Shown piece after piece: positions 17,512 to 26,284 of a stretch of 64,000 bases of DNA. The stretch's first letter is position 1, and each line of letters opens with the position of its first letter. Below the pieces are notes generated by a model, which had not been told where the DNA came from, searched no databases, and worked only from the letters and a program-made list of their open reading frames with translations. The position numbers and the translations under genes are program-made. This DNA is from Arthrobacter humicola (GTDB lineage: Bacteria; Actinomycetota; Actinomycetes; Actinomycetales; Micrococcaceae), in the NCBI RefSeq assembly GCF_022803015.1, contig NZ_JAFKON010000003.1:372001-436000 (forward strand). Reading direction: 5' to 3'.

Positions 17512-18143
17512 GCGAGAAGCCGGCGTAATTCCCCTACGGGATCGGGGATCTCCGGTCCGTGGGAAAAGAGCATCCTGTCCGGCTCCAGCAAGCTCAGTCT
17601 CAGAAGCGACTCTTCGGCCCGCGCAGAGTCCGCTGTAAACTGCTCCGGCGCCCGTCGCATCACACCTCCGGCTGTCCCCACAGCGTCCCCTACGAACAGC
17701 AGTCCGTCGTCATGCAGCAAGCTGATGTGTCCTGCCGTGTGGCCAGGCGTCTGCACGATCTGAATATCGCGGATCCTGTCACGTTCCACGAGCGGGCGCA
17801 GCGGCACCGCGGAAGGAATCTGGGAAACGTCCGCAGCGCCCGTCCAGATCGCTGCCAACGGGCTCCGTTCCACGACTTCGCCGAGGCCGCCGACGTGGTC
17901 CGGATGCCAATGGGTGAGGACGACGTCGGTGATGTCACTCCATGCTGCCCCGACACGGTCCAAGGCCGCCGCAATCGCATCCGCGCTGCCCTTGAGGCCC
18001 GTATCGATCAACAGCAATCCCCCGGTGTGCGGCACAAGGAAACAACGTACGTCCATGGTCAACTCAACCGGTCCTGCCAGCCCGGCGGGGATGTGGAGCT
18101 CCTGGATGACCGGTTCTACCTGCATCTGCGAGTGACCCATCAT
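17496..18143 (-). CDS. MBL-fold metallohydrolase
   Basis: 215-residue metallo-beta-lactamase fold hydrolase. The HxHxDH zinc motif is clear (THWHPDHVGG), followed by TPGHTAGH (third zinc His), LFVGDAV (bridging Asp) and a late His in LFSHGPE. Start: ATG at 18143 has AAAGG upstream; ATG at 18140 and 18125 are alternatives, and the frame is open to 18200. The HTH gene lies 43 bp downstream on the same strand. The family covers glyoxalase II, lactonases and many others, so the substrate cannot be assigned. Confidence 0.85.
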   Translation of the reverse strand: MMGHSQMQVEPVIQELHIPAGLAGPVELTMDVRCFLVPHTGGLLLIDTGLKGSADAIAAALDRVGAAWSDITDVVLTHWHPDHVGGLGEVVERSPLAAIWTGAADVSQIPSAVPLRPLVERDRIRDIQIVQTPGHTAGHISLLHDDGLLFVGDAVGTAGGVMRRAPEQFTADSARAEESLLRLSLLEPDRMLFSHGPEIPDPVGELRRLLAVNEG

Positions 18144-18213
18144 GCACCTTTCCAGCGGCTGATCGTGGTTCAATACTGAGGCACACACCGTCCCAGTCAA
18201 GATGCGCTTTCGG

Positions 18214-18729
18214 TCAGAATGCCCGGTACATGATGCGCTGCGGGCCGGCGTCGCCGCCTTCGTAGCGGCCGCGGTCCTCGAATCCGGCCTTGCGGTATGC
18301 GGCTTGGCCGCCGGGGTTCAGTTCGTTGACGGAGAGTACGACGCCGGCCTGGCCGCTGCCGAGGTCCGCCGTCAGTTTGGCGGCCTCCCGCACAGCGGCC
18401 TCCGCGGCGAGGGTGCCGAGGCCCTTGCCCTGCTGCCGCCGGTCGATCAGGAAGCCCCGCAAAAGCCAGGCCGTGTGGTCCTCTGGCCAGCCCGCGAGGG
18501 TCGCCGCCCCAGCCTGGAGCGTCAGGACTCCCACGGCGGCCCCGTTCTCATCCACGGCGAACGGGTGCCGGGACTCTTCCTCGAGCCCGATCAGCATCAT
18601 CCGCAGCGGGTCCCCCACGAACTTCTGCTGCCCTGCGCCGAGCTCCAGCAGCGCGATCTCCCCAAGCTTGATGGCCCGGGCGTCGTCGTCGAGATTCTTC
18701 AAAGGCAGCAGCCATACATGTCCAGACAT
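18214..18729 (-). CDS. GNAT-family N-acetyltransferase
   Basis: 171-residue acetyltransferase. The acetyl-CoA binding signature (R/Q)xxGxG/A is seen as RRQQGKGLG at about 105-113, preceded by the beta-4 strand LRGFLIDR and followed by VNELNPGGQAAYRKAGF, the usual last helix. The acceptor is unknown. The ATG at 18729 has no ribosome site but TACGCT six bases upstream, so it is probably translated from a leaderless message. It sits between the MBL and VOC genes, all on the minus strand with separate promoters. Confidence 0.85.
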   Translation of the reverse strand: MSGHVWLLPLKNLDDDARAIKLGEIALLELGAGQQKFVGDPLRMMLIGLEEESRHPFAVDENGAAVGVLTLQAGAATLAGWPEDHTAWLLRGFLIDRRQQGKGLGTLAAEAAVREAAKLTADLGSGQAGVVLSVNELNPGGQAAYRKAGFEDRGRYEGGDAGPQRIMYRAF

Positions 18730-18735
18730 GTAGAC

Positions 18736-18741
18736 AGCGTA
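18736..18741 (-). promoter_or_regulatory. -10 box of GNAT gene (leaderless)
   Basis: TACGCT on the minus strand, 6 nt before the ATG at 18729. Confidence 0.4.
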
Positions 18742-18778
18742 CCCGCGCCGGCGGCGCCCGCCGCCTCCAGGAAAGGGG

Positions 18779-19195
18779 CTACAGCGCAGCGTCCTTGGGC
18801 GGTCCGGCCGGATCCATCCAGAAGACTTCCCAGAGGTGCCCGTCCGGGTCCTGGAAGCTGTGCGTGTACATGAAGCCGTAGTCCTGGGCCTCCTCCGATG
18901 CCGTGCCCCCGGAGGTCAGGGCGGTACGGATGACCTCGTCCACGGCTTCGCGGCTCTCCAGCGAGAAGGACATGATGACCTCGGCGGTGCCGGCCGTAGC
19001 GGCGACGGACTTCGAAGTGAAGGTCTTGAAATAGGACTCGACGAGCAGCATCACGTACGCGCCATCGTTGACGATCATGCAGGTGGCGTTCTCATCGGTG
19101 AAGTCGGGGTTGAAGGAAAATCCCAGCGCCGTGAAGAATTCAACGGTCTTATCCAGATTCCGGACGGGAAGGTTCACAAAAAGTTGCCTGGCCAT
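18779..19195 (-). CDS. VOC-family (glyoxalase-like) protein
   Basis: 138-residue protein of the vicinal oxygen chelate superfamily. It shows two beta-alpha-beta-beta-beta modules: MARQLFVNLPVRNLDKTVEF starts the first, and YTHSFQDPDGHLWEVFWMDP closes the second, a very common ending in these proteins. It resembles the YaeR/PhnB-like 'extradiol dioxygenase-like' group, whose substrates are unknown. The ATG follows TACCTT by six bases with no ribosome site. Confidence 0.87.
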   Translation of the reverse strand: MARQLFVNLPVRNLDKTVEFFTALGFSFNPDFTDENATCMIVNDGAYVMLLVESYFKTFTSKSVAATAGTAEVIMSFSLESREAVDEVIRTALTSGGTASEEAQDYGFMYTHSFQDPDGHLWEVFWMDPAGPPKDAAL

Positions 19196-19201
19196 TGGCC
19201 C

Positions 19202-19207
19202 AAGGTA
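19202..19207 (-). promoter_or_regulatory. -10 box of VOC gene (leaderless)
   Basis: TACCTT on the minus strand, 6 nt before the ATG at 19195. Confidence 0.4.
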
Positions 19208-19267
19208 GCACCGCCCGCAGCATGTGTCAGTAGGCCCTGTCAGCAGCCGGCAGGCCGTCGTCGGGCC

Positions 19268-22200
19268 CTATTGGCCGTAGAAGACCCGCTCGAAGACCGC
19301 CCGGGCGCGCCGGCTCAACCGCAGGTAGTCCTCCTCCAGCGCCGCGGCATTGCCTTGTCCGTAGCCGCACCAGCGGGCTACCGCCTCAAGGTCGCGGCGG
19401 GAGGAGGGCAGCAGGTCCGAGGGCCGGCCGGTCCAGATGACGTTGGCCGAACGGATCCGGCTCGCCAGCCGCCAGGCCCGCAGGAGGATAACGGTGTCCC
19501 CCGCGTCCATCAGGTCCAGGGCCGCGGCCGCCTCGAGCGCGTCCACCGTGGACGTGGTCCGCAGCTCCGGGTGCCGGCCGGCGTGCCGGAGCTGGAGCAG
19601 CTGGGCCAGCCACTCGACGTCACTCAGCCCGCCCCGGCCAAGCTTCAGGTGACGGGCAGGATCGGCGCCGCGCGGCAGGCGCTCCGCCTCGACCCTGGCC
19701 TTGACCCGCCGCACCTCCCGGACGTCCTGGTCGGACAAAGACTCCGGGTACCGGATGGTGTCGATCAGCGCCACGAAATCCTCGGCCAGGGCGTCGTCGC
19801 CGGCCATGGGGCGAGCCCGCAGCAAGGCCTGGGCCTCCCAGACCAGGGACCACCGGCGGTAGTACTCGGCATAGGACTCCAGGGACCGCACCATGGGCCC
19901 GCTCTTGCCCTCGGGGCGCAGGTCCGCGTCCACCGCGAGTACCCGCTCGGCCAGGATCGCCGGTTTGAGCGGCTGGGTCAGCAGGCTGGAGAGCTTGCCC
20001 ACGATCTGCAGGGCCTGAGCCTGTGCCTCCTCTTCCGGCACGCCGGGGAGTCCGCGGTGGACATACATGACGTCGGCGTCCGAGCCGTAGCCGATCTCCC
20101 GGCCGCCCTGACGGCCCATCGCAACGACCAGCACGTGGGTCTTCAGCGGTTCCCCGGCGGTGATGATCGTCTCCGCCACGCGGAGGGCCCCCAGCACGGC
20201 GGCCCGGTCCGTGTCGGCGAGGGCTTCCCCCACCTGGTCCTGCTCCAGCAGCCCGGCGCTGTCCGCGATGGCGACCCGGAGGATTTCCCGGCGCCGGATC
20301 AGCCGGATCAGCCGCATGGCGCTCTCCGGGTCCGCGTGCCGGGACATCTTCGAGGTGATTTCGAGCCATTGGGATTCGAAGCTCAGCGGCACCAGTTCCT
20401 TGTCCGTGCCCAGCCACGCCACTGATTCGGGCGAAACCTCCAGCAGGTCCGCGATCAGCCGGGAGTTGGCGAGCACGTGGCAGAGCCGCTCGGCCGCGGC
20501 CGTCGAATCCCGGAGCATGCCCAGGTACCAGTGGGTTGTGCCGAGGGCCTCGCTGACGCGCCGGAAGGCGAGCAGCCCGGCGTCGGGGTCCACGCCGTCG
20601 GCGAGCCAGTCCAGCAGGATGGGCAGGAGCTGGCGCTGGAGTGCGGCGCGCCGGCTCACGCCGGCGGTGAGGGCCTCGATGTGCCGCATGGCGCCGGGGG
20701 GATCGAGGTAACCGAGGGCGGCGAGGCGGCCCTGGGCGGCTTCCGGGGTCAGGCGTGCCTCTTCGCTGCTCAGGGTGGCGACGGTATTGAGCAGGGGGCG
20801 GTAGAAGATTCGTTCGTGGAGTTCCCGCACGGAGCGCTTGGTTTTTCGCCATGCGGCGACCAGGGCGTCCGGCTTGGGCCGCTCGGCGGAGAAAGGTCCC
20901 AGCACCGCCTTCGCGAGGGAGCGCAATGACGCTTCGTTCACCGGCATAAGGTGCGTCCGGCGCAGCTGGAACAGCTGGATCCGGTGTTCGAGCAGCCGCA
21001 GGTAGCGGTAGTCGCGGTCGAACTCCGCGGCGTCCGAGCGGCCGATATACCCGCCGGCGGAGAGCGCGGCGATGGCCGAGGTGGTGTCCCGGCAGCGCAA
21101 GGATTCATCCGACTTGCCGTGCACGAGCTGCAGCAGCTGGACGGTGAATTCGACGTCGCGCAGCCCGCCGCGGCCCAGCTTGATCTGCCGCTGTTCCTCA
21201 TCGGCTGGAATGTGCTCGGTGACGCGGCGGCGCATGGCGCGGACGGATTCGACAAAGCCCTCCCGGCCGGCCGAAGACCAGATCAGGGGCGTCAGGGCTG
21301 CCTCGTAGCGGGCCCCCAGGACGGTGTCGCCGGCGATGGTCCGGGCCTTCAGGAGGGCCTGGAATTCCCAGCTCTCGGCCCAGCGCGCGTAATAGCTCTC
21401 GTGCGAGGCGAGGGTCCGGACCAGCGGCCCCGAGTTGCCCTCGGGCCGGAGGTTCGCATCGACTTCCCACAGCCCGGGTTCGCGGCTCGTGGACATGATC
21501 GCGCGCGAGATCCCGGAGGCGAGGACGGTGCCGATGGTCGTGGCCCGGGTCTCTTCCAGCGCGCCGGACTCGATCACGTAGATGACGTCGACGTCGGAAA
21601 TGTAGTTCAGTTCGCGGGCACCGCACTTGCCCATGCCGATCACGGCGAGGCCGACGTCGGCCACCTCCGCGGCGTCGAACTTCTCCGCCGCCTCGGCCCG
21701 GGACACGGCGAGGGCCGCCTCGAGCGCAGCGCCGGCGAGATCCGCCAGTTCCGCACCCGCGGCCGGCATGAAGTCCAGCGGATCGGCCGCGCACAGGTCC
21801 TTGATGGCGAGCTCCACGAGCCCGCGCCGGTAGGCGGTGCGCAGGGCCGCGTAGGCTTCCTGACCGCTGAGGGCCGCCACCGGCCGGGCAGACTTGGGAT
21901 CGGCCCGCACCGACTGCAGCAGCCGCGTCCGCAGGGCCACGGCGTCCGCGGGCATCGGTTCCGGACTGACCCGCACGTCGAAGGCATCGAGGTGTTCGGG
22001 GTGGCGGATGAGGAACTCGCCCAGCGCCTCGGAGGCGCCCAGGACCCGGTACAGCGGTTCGCTGCTTTCCGGGTCCGCGACGGCAAGCTTGCGCAGCTCC
22101 GGGTGCTTCTCGATCAGCCGGACCAGGGACTGCAGGGCCGTGTCCGGGTTGGCCGCCAGCTGCAGCCCCGCAAAGAGGGCATCCTGGTCGAGTCCCTCCA

Positions 22201-22279
22201 GTTCCCGGGCCGCCAGGAACCGCTCGCCCTTGTCGAGATCGCTGAAGCCGGCGGCAATGAGGCGTCGTGCCAGGCTCAT
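19268..22279 (-). CDS. glnE: Glutamine synthetase adenylyltransferase/deadenylase GlnE
   Basis: 1003-residue bifunctional enzyme that adds AMP to, and removes it from, the regulatory tyrosine of GlnA. Two nucleotidyltransferase halves are visible: the N-terminal deadenylase half with SDVDVIYV (about 220) and ENxRPEGNSG-like LRPEGNSG, and the C-terminal adenylylase half with YGSDADVMYVHRG (about 695) and DLRPEGKSG. Each half also repeats KLGRGGLxDVEW/F. The gap to glnA2 is 9 bp, so they form an operon as in mycobacteria. Its target here should be GlnA1 (Tyr402). Confidence 0.97.
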   Translation of the reverse strand: MSLARRLIAAGFSDLDKGERFLAARELEGLDQDALFAGLQLAANPDTALQSLVRLIEKHPELRKLAVADPESSEPLYRVLGASEALGEFLIRHPEHLDAFDVRVSPEPMPADAVALRTRLLQSVRADPKSARPVAALSGQEAYAALRTAYRRGLVELAIKDLCAADPLDFMPAAGAELADLAGAALEAALAVSRAEAAEKFDAAEVADVGLAVIGMGKCGARELNYISDVDVIYVIESGALEETRATTIGTVLASGISRAIMSTSREPGLWEVDANLRPEGNSGPLVRTLASHESYYARWAESWEFQALLKARTIAGDTVLGARYEAALTPLIWSSAGREGFVESVRAMRRRVTEHIPADEEQRQIKLGRGGLRDVEFTVQLLQLVHGKSDESLRCRDTTSAIAALSAGGYIGRSDAAEFDRDYRYLRLLEHRIQLFQLRRTHLMPVNEASLRSLAKAVLGPFSAERPKPDALVAAWRKTKRSVRELHERIFYRPLLNTVATLSSEEARLTPEAAQGRLAALGYLDPPGAMRHIEALTAGVSRRAALQRQLLPILLDWLADGVDPDAGLLAFRRVSEALGTTHWYLGMLRDSTAAAERLCHVLANSRLIADLLEVSPESVAWLGTDKELVPLSFESQWLEITSKMSRHADPESAMRLIRLIRRREILRVAIADSAGLLEQDQVGEALADTDRAAVLGALRVAETIITAGEPLKTHVLVVAMGRQGGREIGYGSDADVMYVHRGLPGVPEEEAQAQALQIVGKLSSLLTQPLKPAILAERVLAVDADLRPEGKSGPMVRSLESYAEYYRRWSLVWEAQALLRARPMAGDDALAEDFVALIDTIRYPESLSDQDVREVRRVKARVEAERLPRGADPARHLKLGRGGLSDVEWLAQLLQLRHAGRHPELRTTSTVDALEAAAALDLMDAGDTVILLRAWRLASRIRSANVIWTGRPSDLLPSSRRDLEAVARWCGYGQGNAAALEEDYLRLSRRARAVFERVFYGQ

Positions 22280-22288
22280 CGGGGCATC

Positions 22289-23629
22289 CTACAGAATGCC
22301 GAGATTGCGCTGCAGTTCGTAGGGCGTCACCTGGAGGCGGTAGTCCTGCCATTCTGCACGCTTGTTGCGCAGGAAGTGCTCGAACACCTGCTCGCCGAGG
22401 ATCTGCGGCATGAGCTCGGAATCCTCCATGGTCCGGATGGCGTCGTGCAGGCTGGCCGGCAGCGGGTCGTGTCCCATGGCGCGGCGTTCCGCCGAGCTCA
22501 GCGACCAGATGTCGTCCTCGGCCGCCGCGGGGAGCTGGTAGCCCTCCTCGATGCCCTTGAGGCCGGCACCGAGCAGCACGGCGTAGGCCAGGTAGGGGTT
22601 GGCGGCGGAGTCGATGCCACGGTATTCGATCCGCGCGGACTGGCCCTTGCCGGGCTTGTACAGCGGGACGCGGACCAGGGCGGAGCGGTTGTTGTGGCCC
22701 CAGCTCAGGTAGCTCGGCGCCTCTCCCCCGCCCCAGAGCCGCTTGTAGGAGTTGACGAACTGGTTGGTCACGGCCGTGAATTCGGGGGCGTGCTTGAGGA
22801 TGCCGGCGATGAACTGGCGCGCCGTCTCGGAAAGCTGGAACTCGGAACCGGCCTCGTAGAAGGCGTTGGTGTCCCCTTCGAAGAGGGAAAAGTGGGTGTG
22901 CATGCCCGAACCCGGGTGGGCGGTGAAGGGCTTGGGCATGAAGGTGGCATAGGTGCCCTGCTGCAGCGCGACTTCCTTGATGACCGTGCGGAACGTCATG
23001 ATGTTATCCGCGGTCTGCAGGGCGTCGGCGTAGCGCAGGTCGATTTCGTTCTGGCCCGGGCCCGCCTCGTGGTGGCTGAATTCCACCGAGATGCCCACCG
23101 ATTCGAGCATGGTCACGGCGGTCCGGCGGAAGTCCTGGGCAACGCCGCCCGGGACGTGGTCGAAGTAGCCGCCCTCGTCCACGGGGATCGGTGATCCGTC
23201 CGGGCCCGGCTCCTGGGACTTGAGCAGATAGAACTCGATCTCGGGGTGGGTGTAGCAGGTGAAGCCCATGTCCGCGGCCTTGGCCAGGGTGCGCTTGAGG
23301 ACGTTGCGCGGGTCCGCGGCGGAAGGTTCGCCGTCGGGGGTCAGGATGTCGCAGAACATCCGCGATGTGGCCTCGGTCTCGCCGCGCCAGGGCAGGATCT
23401 GGAACGTGGCCGGATCCGGCTGGGCCAGCATGTCGGATTCGAAGACGCGGGCCAGGCCCTCGATCGAGGAACCGTCGAATCCGAGTCCTTCCTCGAAGGC
23501 GCCTTCCACCTCGGCCGGGGCCAGGGCTACGGACTTGAGCGATCCCACGACGTCGGTGAACCACAGGCGCACAAACCGCACGTCGCGCTCTTCGATCGTC
23601 CGCAGGACAAACTCTTGCTGGCGGTCCAT
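22289..23629 (-). CDS. glnA2: Glutamine synthetase homologue GlnA2
   Basis: 446-residue glutamine synthetase of the shorter alpha-like type. Core motifs are intact: FDGSSIEG, metal ligand HPEIEFY, HHEAGPGQNEIDLR, HPGSGMHTH, NRSALVRVP and SARIEYR. It lacks both the ~25-residue insert and the regulatory tyrosine of GlnA1; the aligned segment reads DDIWSLSSAERR. It should therefore escape GlnE control although glnE is co-transcribed. In mycobacteria glnA2 is dispensable and its role is unsettled. The ATG at 23629 has AAGAGG upstream; an extension to 23695 is rejected. Confidence 0.93.
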   Translation of the reverse strand: MDRQQEFVLRTIEERDVRFVRLWFTDVVGSLKSVALAPAEVEGAFEEGLGFDGSSIEGLARVFESDMLAQPDPATFQILPWRGETEATSRMFCDILTPDGEPSAADPRNVLKRTLAKAADMGFTCYTHPEIEFYLLKSQEPGPDGSPIPVDEGGYFDHVPGGVAQDFRRTAVTMLESVGISVEFSHHEAGPGQNEIDLRYADALQTADNIMTFRTVIKEVALQQGTYATFMPKPFTAHPGSGMHTHFSLFEGDTNAFYEAGSEFQLSETARQFIAGILKHAPEFTAVTNQFVNSYKRLWGGGEAPSYLSWGHNNRSALVRVPLYKPGKGQSARIEYRGIDSAANPYLAYAVLLGAGLKGIEEGYQLPAAAEDDIWSLSSAERRAMGHDPLPASLHDAIRTMEDSELMPQILGEQVFEHFLRNKRAEWQDYRLQVTPYELQRNLGIL

Positions 23630-23879
23630 ACTGGCCTCTTTCCGGTTCTTCCATCCGCCCCAGGCCCGGCATTCATGGGCCCCGCGGCTGCTCACGGTTC
23701 ACTTTACTAAGCATTGCCACCGATTGCTGAAGCCGGACCCCCGCGTAACACACCGTTAACACAAAGCCGGACGAATTCGCGGCGGGAGGGGCTATTGTGC
23801 CGCCACGCAGGCCGCCCGTGTGACGTGATTCACGCCGGGCGGGGGCAACCCGCGGTAGCTGCGGCACTTCGTCTCGCAC

Positions 23880-23885
23880 TACGCT
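23880..23885 (+). promoter_or_regulatory. -10 box of panB (leaderless)
   Basis: TACGCT, 6 nt before the ATG at 23892; no ribosome site is present. Confidence 0.45.
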
Positions 23886-23891
23886 CGTGGC

Positions 23892-24857
23892 ATGGCCTCA
23901 AGTAACAGCTCCGATTCCAGCACGCCCGCAGAACTTGCGGCCCCCTACGGCAGCGGCCCGGCAGCGGCTTCAGCGGCCGCCTCTTCGGGCACGTCGGCCA
24001 GTGGCACAGGCGGGACCGCCGACGGCGGCACCGGCGGGACTGCGGAGGCGGCCCGGAAACCGGCGGCCAGGATCCGTACGCATCATCTCCAGGCGGCCAA
24101 GGTGAACGGTGAACGCTTCGCCATGCTCACTGCGTATGACCAGTACACCGCAGAAATCTTTGACCAGGCAGGCATCGAGGTGCTCCTGGTCGGCGATTCG
24201 GCCTCCAACAACGTCTTCGGCAACGAAACCAGCCTTCCCGTGACGGTGGACGAGCTCCTTCCGCTGTGCCGGGCCGTCGCCCGCTCCGCACGGCGGGCCC
24301 TGGTGATCGCTGACCTGCCGTTCGGCAGCTACGAGGTCTCCACCCAGCAGGCTGTTGCCACCGGAGTCCGGTTCCTGAAAGAGGGCCTGGCCCACGCCGT
24401 CAAGATCGAAGGCGGAAAGTTCTACGCCGAAACCGTCCGCGCCATGGTCCAGGCCGGCATCCCCGTCATGGCGCACATCGGTTTCACCCCGCAGAGCGAA
24501 CACTCCCTCGGCGGCTACCGCGTCCAGGGCCGCGGAGATGACGCCCAGCGGTTGATCGACGACGCCGTCGCGCTGGCCGACGCCGGCGCGTTCAGCGTGC
24601 TCATGGAAATGGTCCCGGCCGCCACGGCAGCCGCCGTGGATGCCGCCGTCGACGTCCCCACGGTCGGCATCGGGGCCGGGAGCGCCACCACCGGACAGGT
24701 TCTAGTGTGGCAGGACATGGCCGGTTTGCGCGGCGGAAAGATGGCGAAATTCGTCAAACAGTACGCCGACCTCCGCACGTCGCTCAGTGACGCCGCAAAA
24801 GCCTACGGCGACGACGTGCGCTCAGGCCAGTTCCCCGGCCCGGAACACTCCTTCTAG
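23892..24857 (+). CDS. panB: 3-methyl-2-oxobutanoate hydroxymethyltransferase PanB
   Basis: 321-residue enzyme that makes ketopantoate from alpha-ketoisovalerate and methylene-tetrahydrofolate, the first step of pantothenate and CoA synthesis. The TIM-barrel motifs are clear: [23 protein letters not shown] (metal Asp), the KIEGG lysine, HIGFTPQS and the catalytic glutamate in LMEMVP. The first ~57 residues are an extra Ala/Ser/Gly-rich tail, probably disordered. The start is supported by a -10 box at leaderless spacing. It is divergent from glnA2. Confidence 0.96.
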   Translation: MASSNSSDSSTPAELAAPYGSGPAAASAAASSGTSASGTGGTADGGTGGTAEAARKPAARIRTHHLQAAKVNGERFAMLTAYDQYTAEIFDQAGIEVLLVGDSASNNVFGNETSLPVTVDELLPLCRAVARSARRALVIADLPFGSYEVSTQQAVATGVRFLKEGLAHAVKIEGGKFYAETVRAMVQAGIPVMAHIGFTPQSEHSLGGYRVQGRGDDAQRLIDDAVALADAGAFSVLMEMVPAATAAAVDAAVDVPTVGIGAGSATTGQVLVWQDMAGLRGGKMAKFVKQYADLRTSLSDAAKAYGDDVRSGQFPGPEHSF

Positions 24858-24869
24858 TTCCGCTCCAGC

Positions 24870-24903
24870 GAGCCCCTGACCTTCCGGATCCGGGGACTCT
24901 TTT
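24870..24903 (+). terminator. Possible terminator of panB
   Basis: GAGCCCC pairs imperfectly with GGGGACTC around a CCGGATCCGG palindrome, then TTTT. 12 bp after the stop. Weak stem. Confidence 0.4.
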
Positions 24904-25062
24904 GCAAGACCTCATCCTTCACGGGCGATGCGTTGCGCCTCAGGTGCGGGCAGGCTGACCAATAAGGTCTGCATTAGGACCTCAAGATGTTCCGCCGGCC
25001 CGGACGGTTTCATGCGCTAAGCGCAAGGTCAGGCTGCGGCGGACACGATTCGAGGAGTATCG

Positions 25063-25452
25063 ATGGACACGAATAGCTTCTGGGACGTTCTGCTCTGGAG
25101 TTTCTGGTTCTTCATCTGGATCGCTGCGCTGATGGTGTGGTTCCGCTGCCTGATGGACTTGTTCAGCGACCACGAGCTCAGCGGCTGGGCCAAGGCCGGC
25201 TGGGTTATCCTGCTGATCTTCGTTCCCTGGCTCGGCGCCCTCATCTACCTGATCGCCCGGGGCCGGAGCATGACCGATCGTCAGATGAAGATGCTGGCCC
25301 AGCAGCAGGCTGCCCAGCAGGAGTACATCAAGCAGGCCGCAGGCTCGACGGCCAGCCCGGCCGGCCAGATCGCCGATGCCAGGGCGCTGCTTGATTCCGG
25401 AGCCATCAACCAGACCGAGTTTGATTCCCTCAAGGCAAAGGCCTTGGCCTGA
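25063..25452 (+). CDS. Membrane protein with PLDc_N-like and SHOCT domains
   Basis: 129-residue protein. Two membrane helices (about 8-30 and 45-66) form a phospholipase D N-terminal-like (PLDc_N) hairpin, with ELSGWAKAGWVILLIFVPWLGALIY as its core. A Gln/Ala-rich linker leads to a C-terminal SHOCT unit (ADARALLDSGAINQTEFDSLKAKAL), a short helical domain found at the ends of many membrane proteins. No enzymatic domain is present. GAGGAG precedes the ATG. The MBL hydrolase follows after 22 bp, so they are likely co-transcribed. Function unknown. Confidence 0.82.
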   Translation: MDTNSFWDVLLWSFWFFIWIAALMVWFRCLMDLFSDHELSGWAKAGWVILLIFVPWLGALIYLIARGRSMTDRQMKMLAQQQAAQQEYIKQAAGSTASPAGQIADARALLDSGAINQTEFDSLKAKALA

Positions 25453-25474
25453 CACGAAAACGGGCACGCCCGAC

Positions 25475-26233
25475 ATGAGAATCACCTGGCTTGGTCACTC
25501 CACGGTGGTTCTGGATCTCGACGGGGTTCGGATCCTGACCGATCCGCTGCTCCGTTCCCATGCCGGGTTGCTCCGACGCCTGGCACCGCGTCCGGACCCG
25601 GTCTCGTGGGACCGACCGGACGCGGTGCTCCTCTCCCACCTGCACCACGACCACGCCGAGTTGCGCTCCCTGCGCATGCTGCGCGGGGCACCGCTGATGA
25701 GCGCGCCGGCGAACGTGGCCTGGCTGCGTCGCCGAAAGCTGGCGCACACAGTTTCCTTGGGCGACGGCTGGACCCCAGTCGGCAGCGGCGTCCAGATCCG
25801 CCAGGTGCCGGCCGAGCATCACAGCCGGCCAATGCCGCACCGACCCAACGACGCCAATGGCCAACTCGTCCGCGGCCAATCGGGCATCGTGTGGATCGCG
25901 GGTGACACGGGCTTGTTCCCGGAGATGGCCGCGCTCCCCGCCATGGCTGGAGGGCCGATCGATGTCGCCCTGGTGCCGGTCTGGGGGTGGGGGCCGAGGC
26001 TCTCGGCGGGACACCTGACTCCGGAAACCGCCGCCCGGGCTGTCGCGATGAGCGGCGCACGGTTCGCCCTGCCGGTGCACTGGGGGACGCTGCACCCTCC
26101 GTTCGTCACCTACTTTGCCCGGAGCTGGCTCGAGCGGCCCGGCCACCGGTTCGCCACTGCCGTGGCGGAACAGGCTCCCGGCTGCACGGCAGTCGTCCTC
26201 GCTCCCGGCCAGTCCTGGGTCGCGCCCTCGTAA
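25475..26233 (+). CDS. MBL-fold hydrolase (UlaG/YcbL-like)
   Basis: 252-residue beta-lactamase-superfamily hydrolase. It begins MRITWLGHSTVVLDL, typical of the branch that includes UlaG lactonase and NAPE-PLD-like enzymes, and carries the zinc motif SHLHHDH, the IAGDTGL aspartate and HWGTLHP late histidine. Start at 25475 was chosen because the family begins with this strand; upstream sequence overlaps the SHOCT gene in another frame. The association with a PLDc_N protein is intriguing because some relatives act on phospholipids, but this is speculation. Confidence 0.82.
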   Translation: MRITWLGHSTVVLDLDGVRILTDPLLRSHAGLLRRLAPRPDPVSWDRPDAVLLSHLHHDHAELRSLRMLRGAPLMSAPANVAWLRRRKLAHTVSLGDGWTPVGSGVQIRQVPAEHHSRPMPHRPNDANGQLVRGQSGIVWIAGDTGLFPEMAALPAMAGGPIDVALVPVWGWGPRLSAGHLTPETAARAVAMSGARFALPVHWGTLHPPFVTYFARSWLERPGHRFATAVAEQAPGCTAVVLAPGQSWVAPS

Positions 26234-26260
26234 GCCCCTGGCCCCGGATTGGACCCGCCC

Positions 26261-26274
26261 GGGGGAAATCCCCC
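26261..26274. terminator. Possible weak convergent hairpin
   Basis: GGGGG-aaat-CCCCC between convergent genes (51-bp gap). Only 5 bp, no U-run; may still stop transcription. Confidence 0.3.
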
Positions 26275-26284
26275 AGTTGGTCGC

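Noticed and set aside
20951..23194. 747-codon frame antisense to glnE/glnA2
   Set aside because: Complement of two strongly conserved genes; no domain.
23745..23760. GlnR site between glnA2 and panB
   Set aside because: GTAAC-n6-TTAAC has a poor second half (3 of 5) and no tandem partner.
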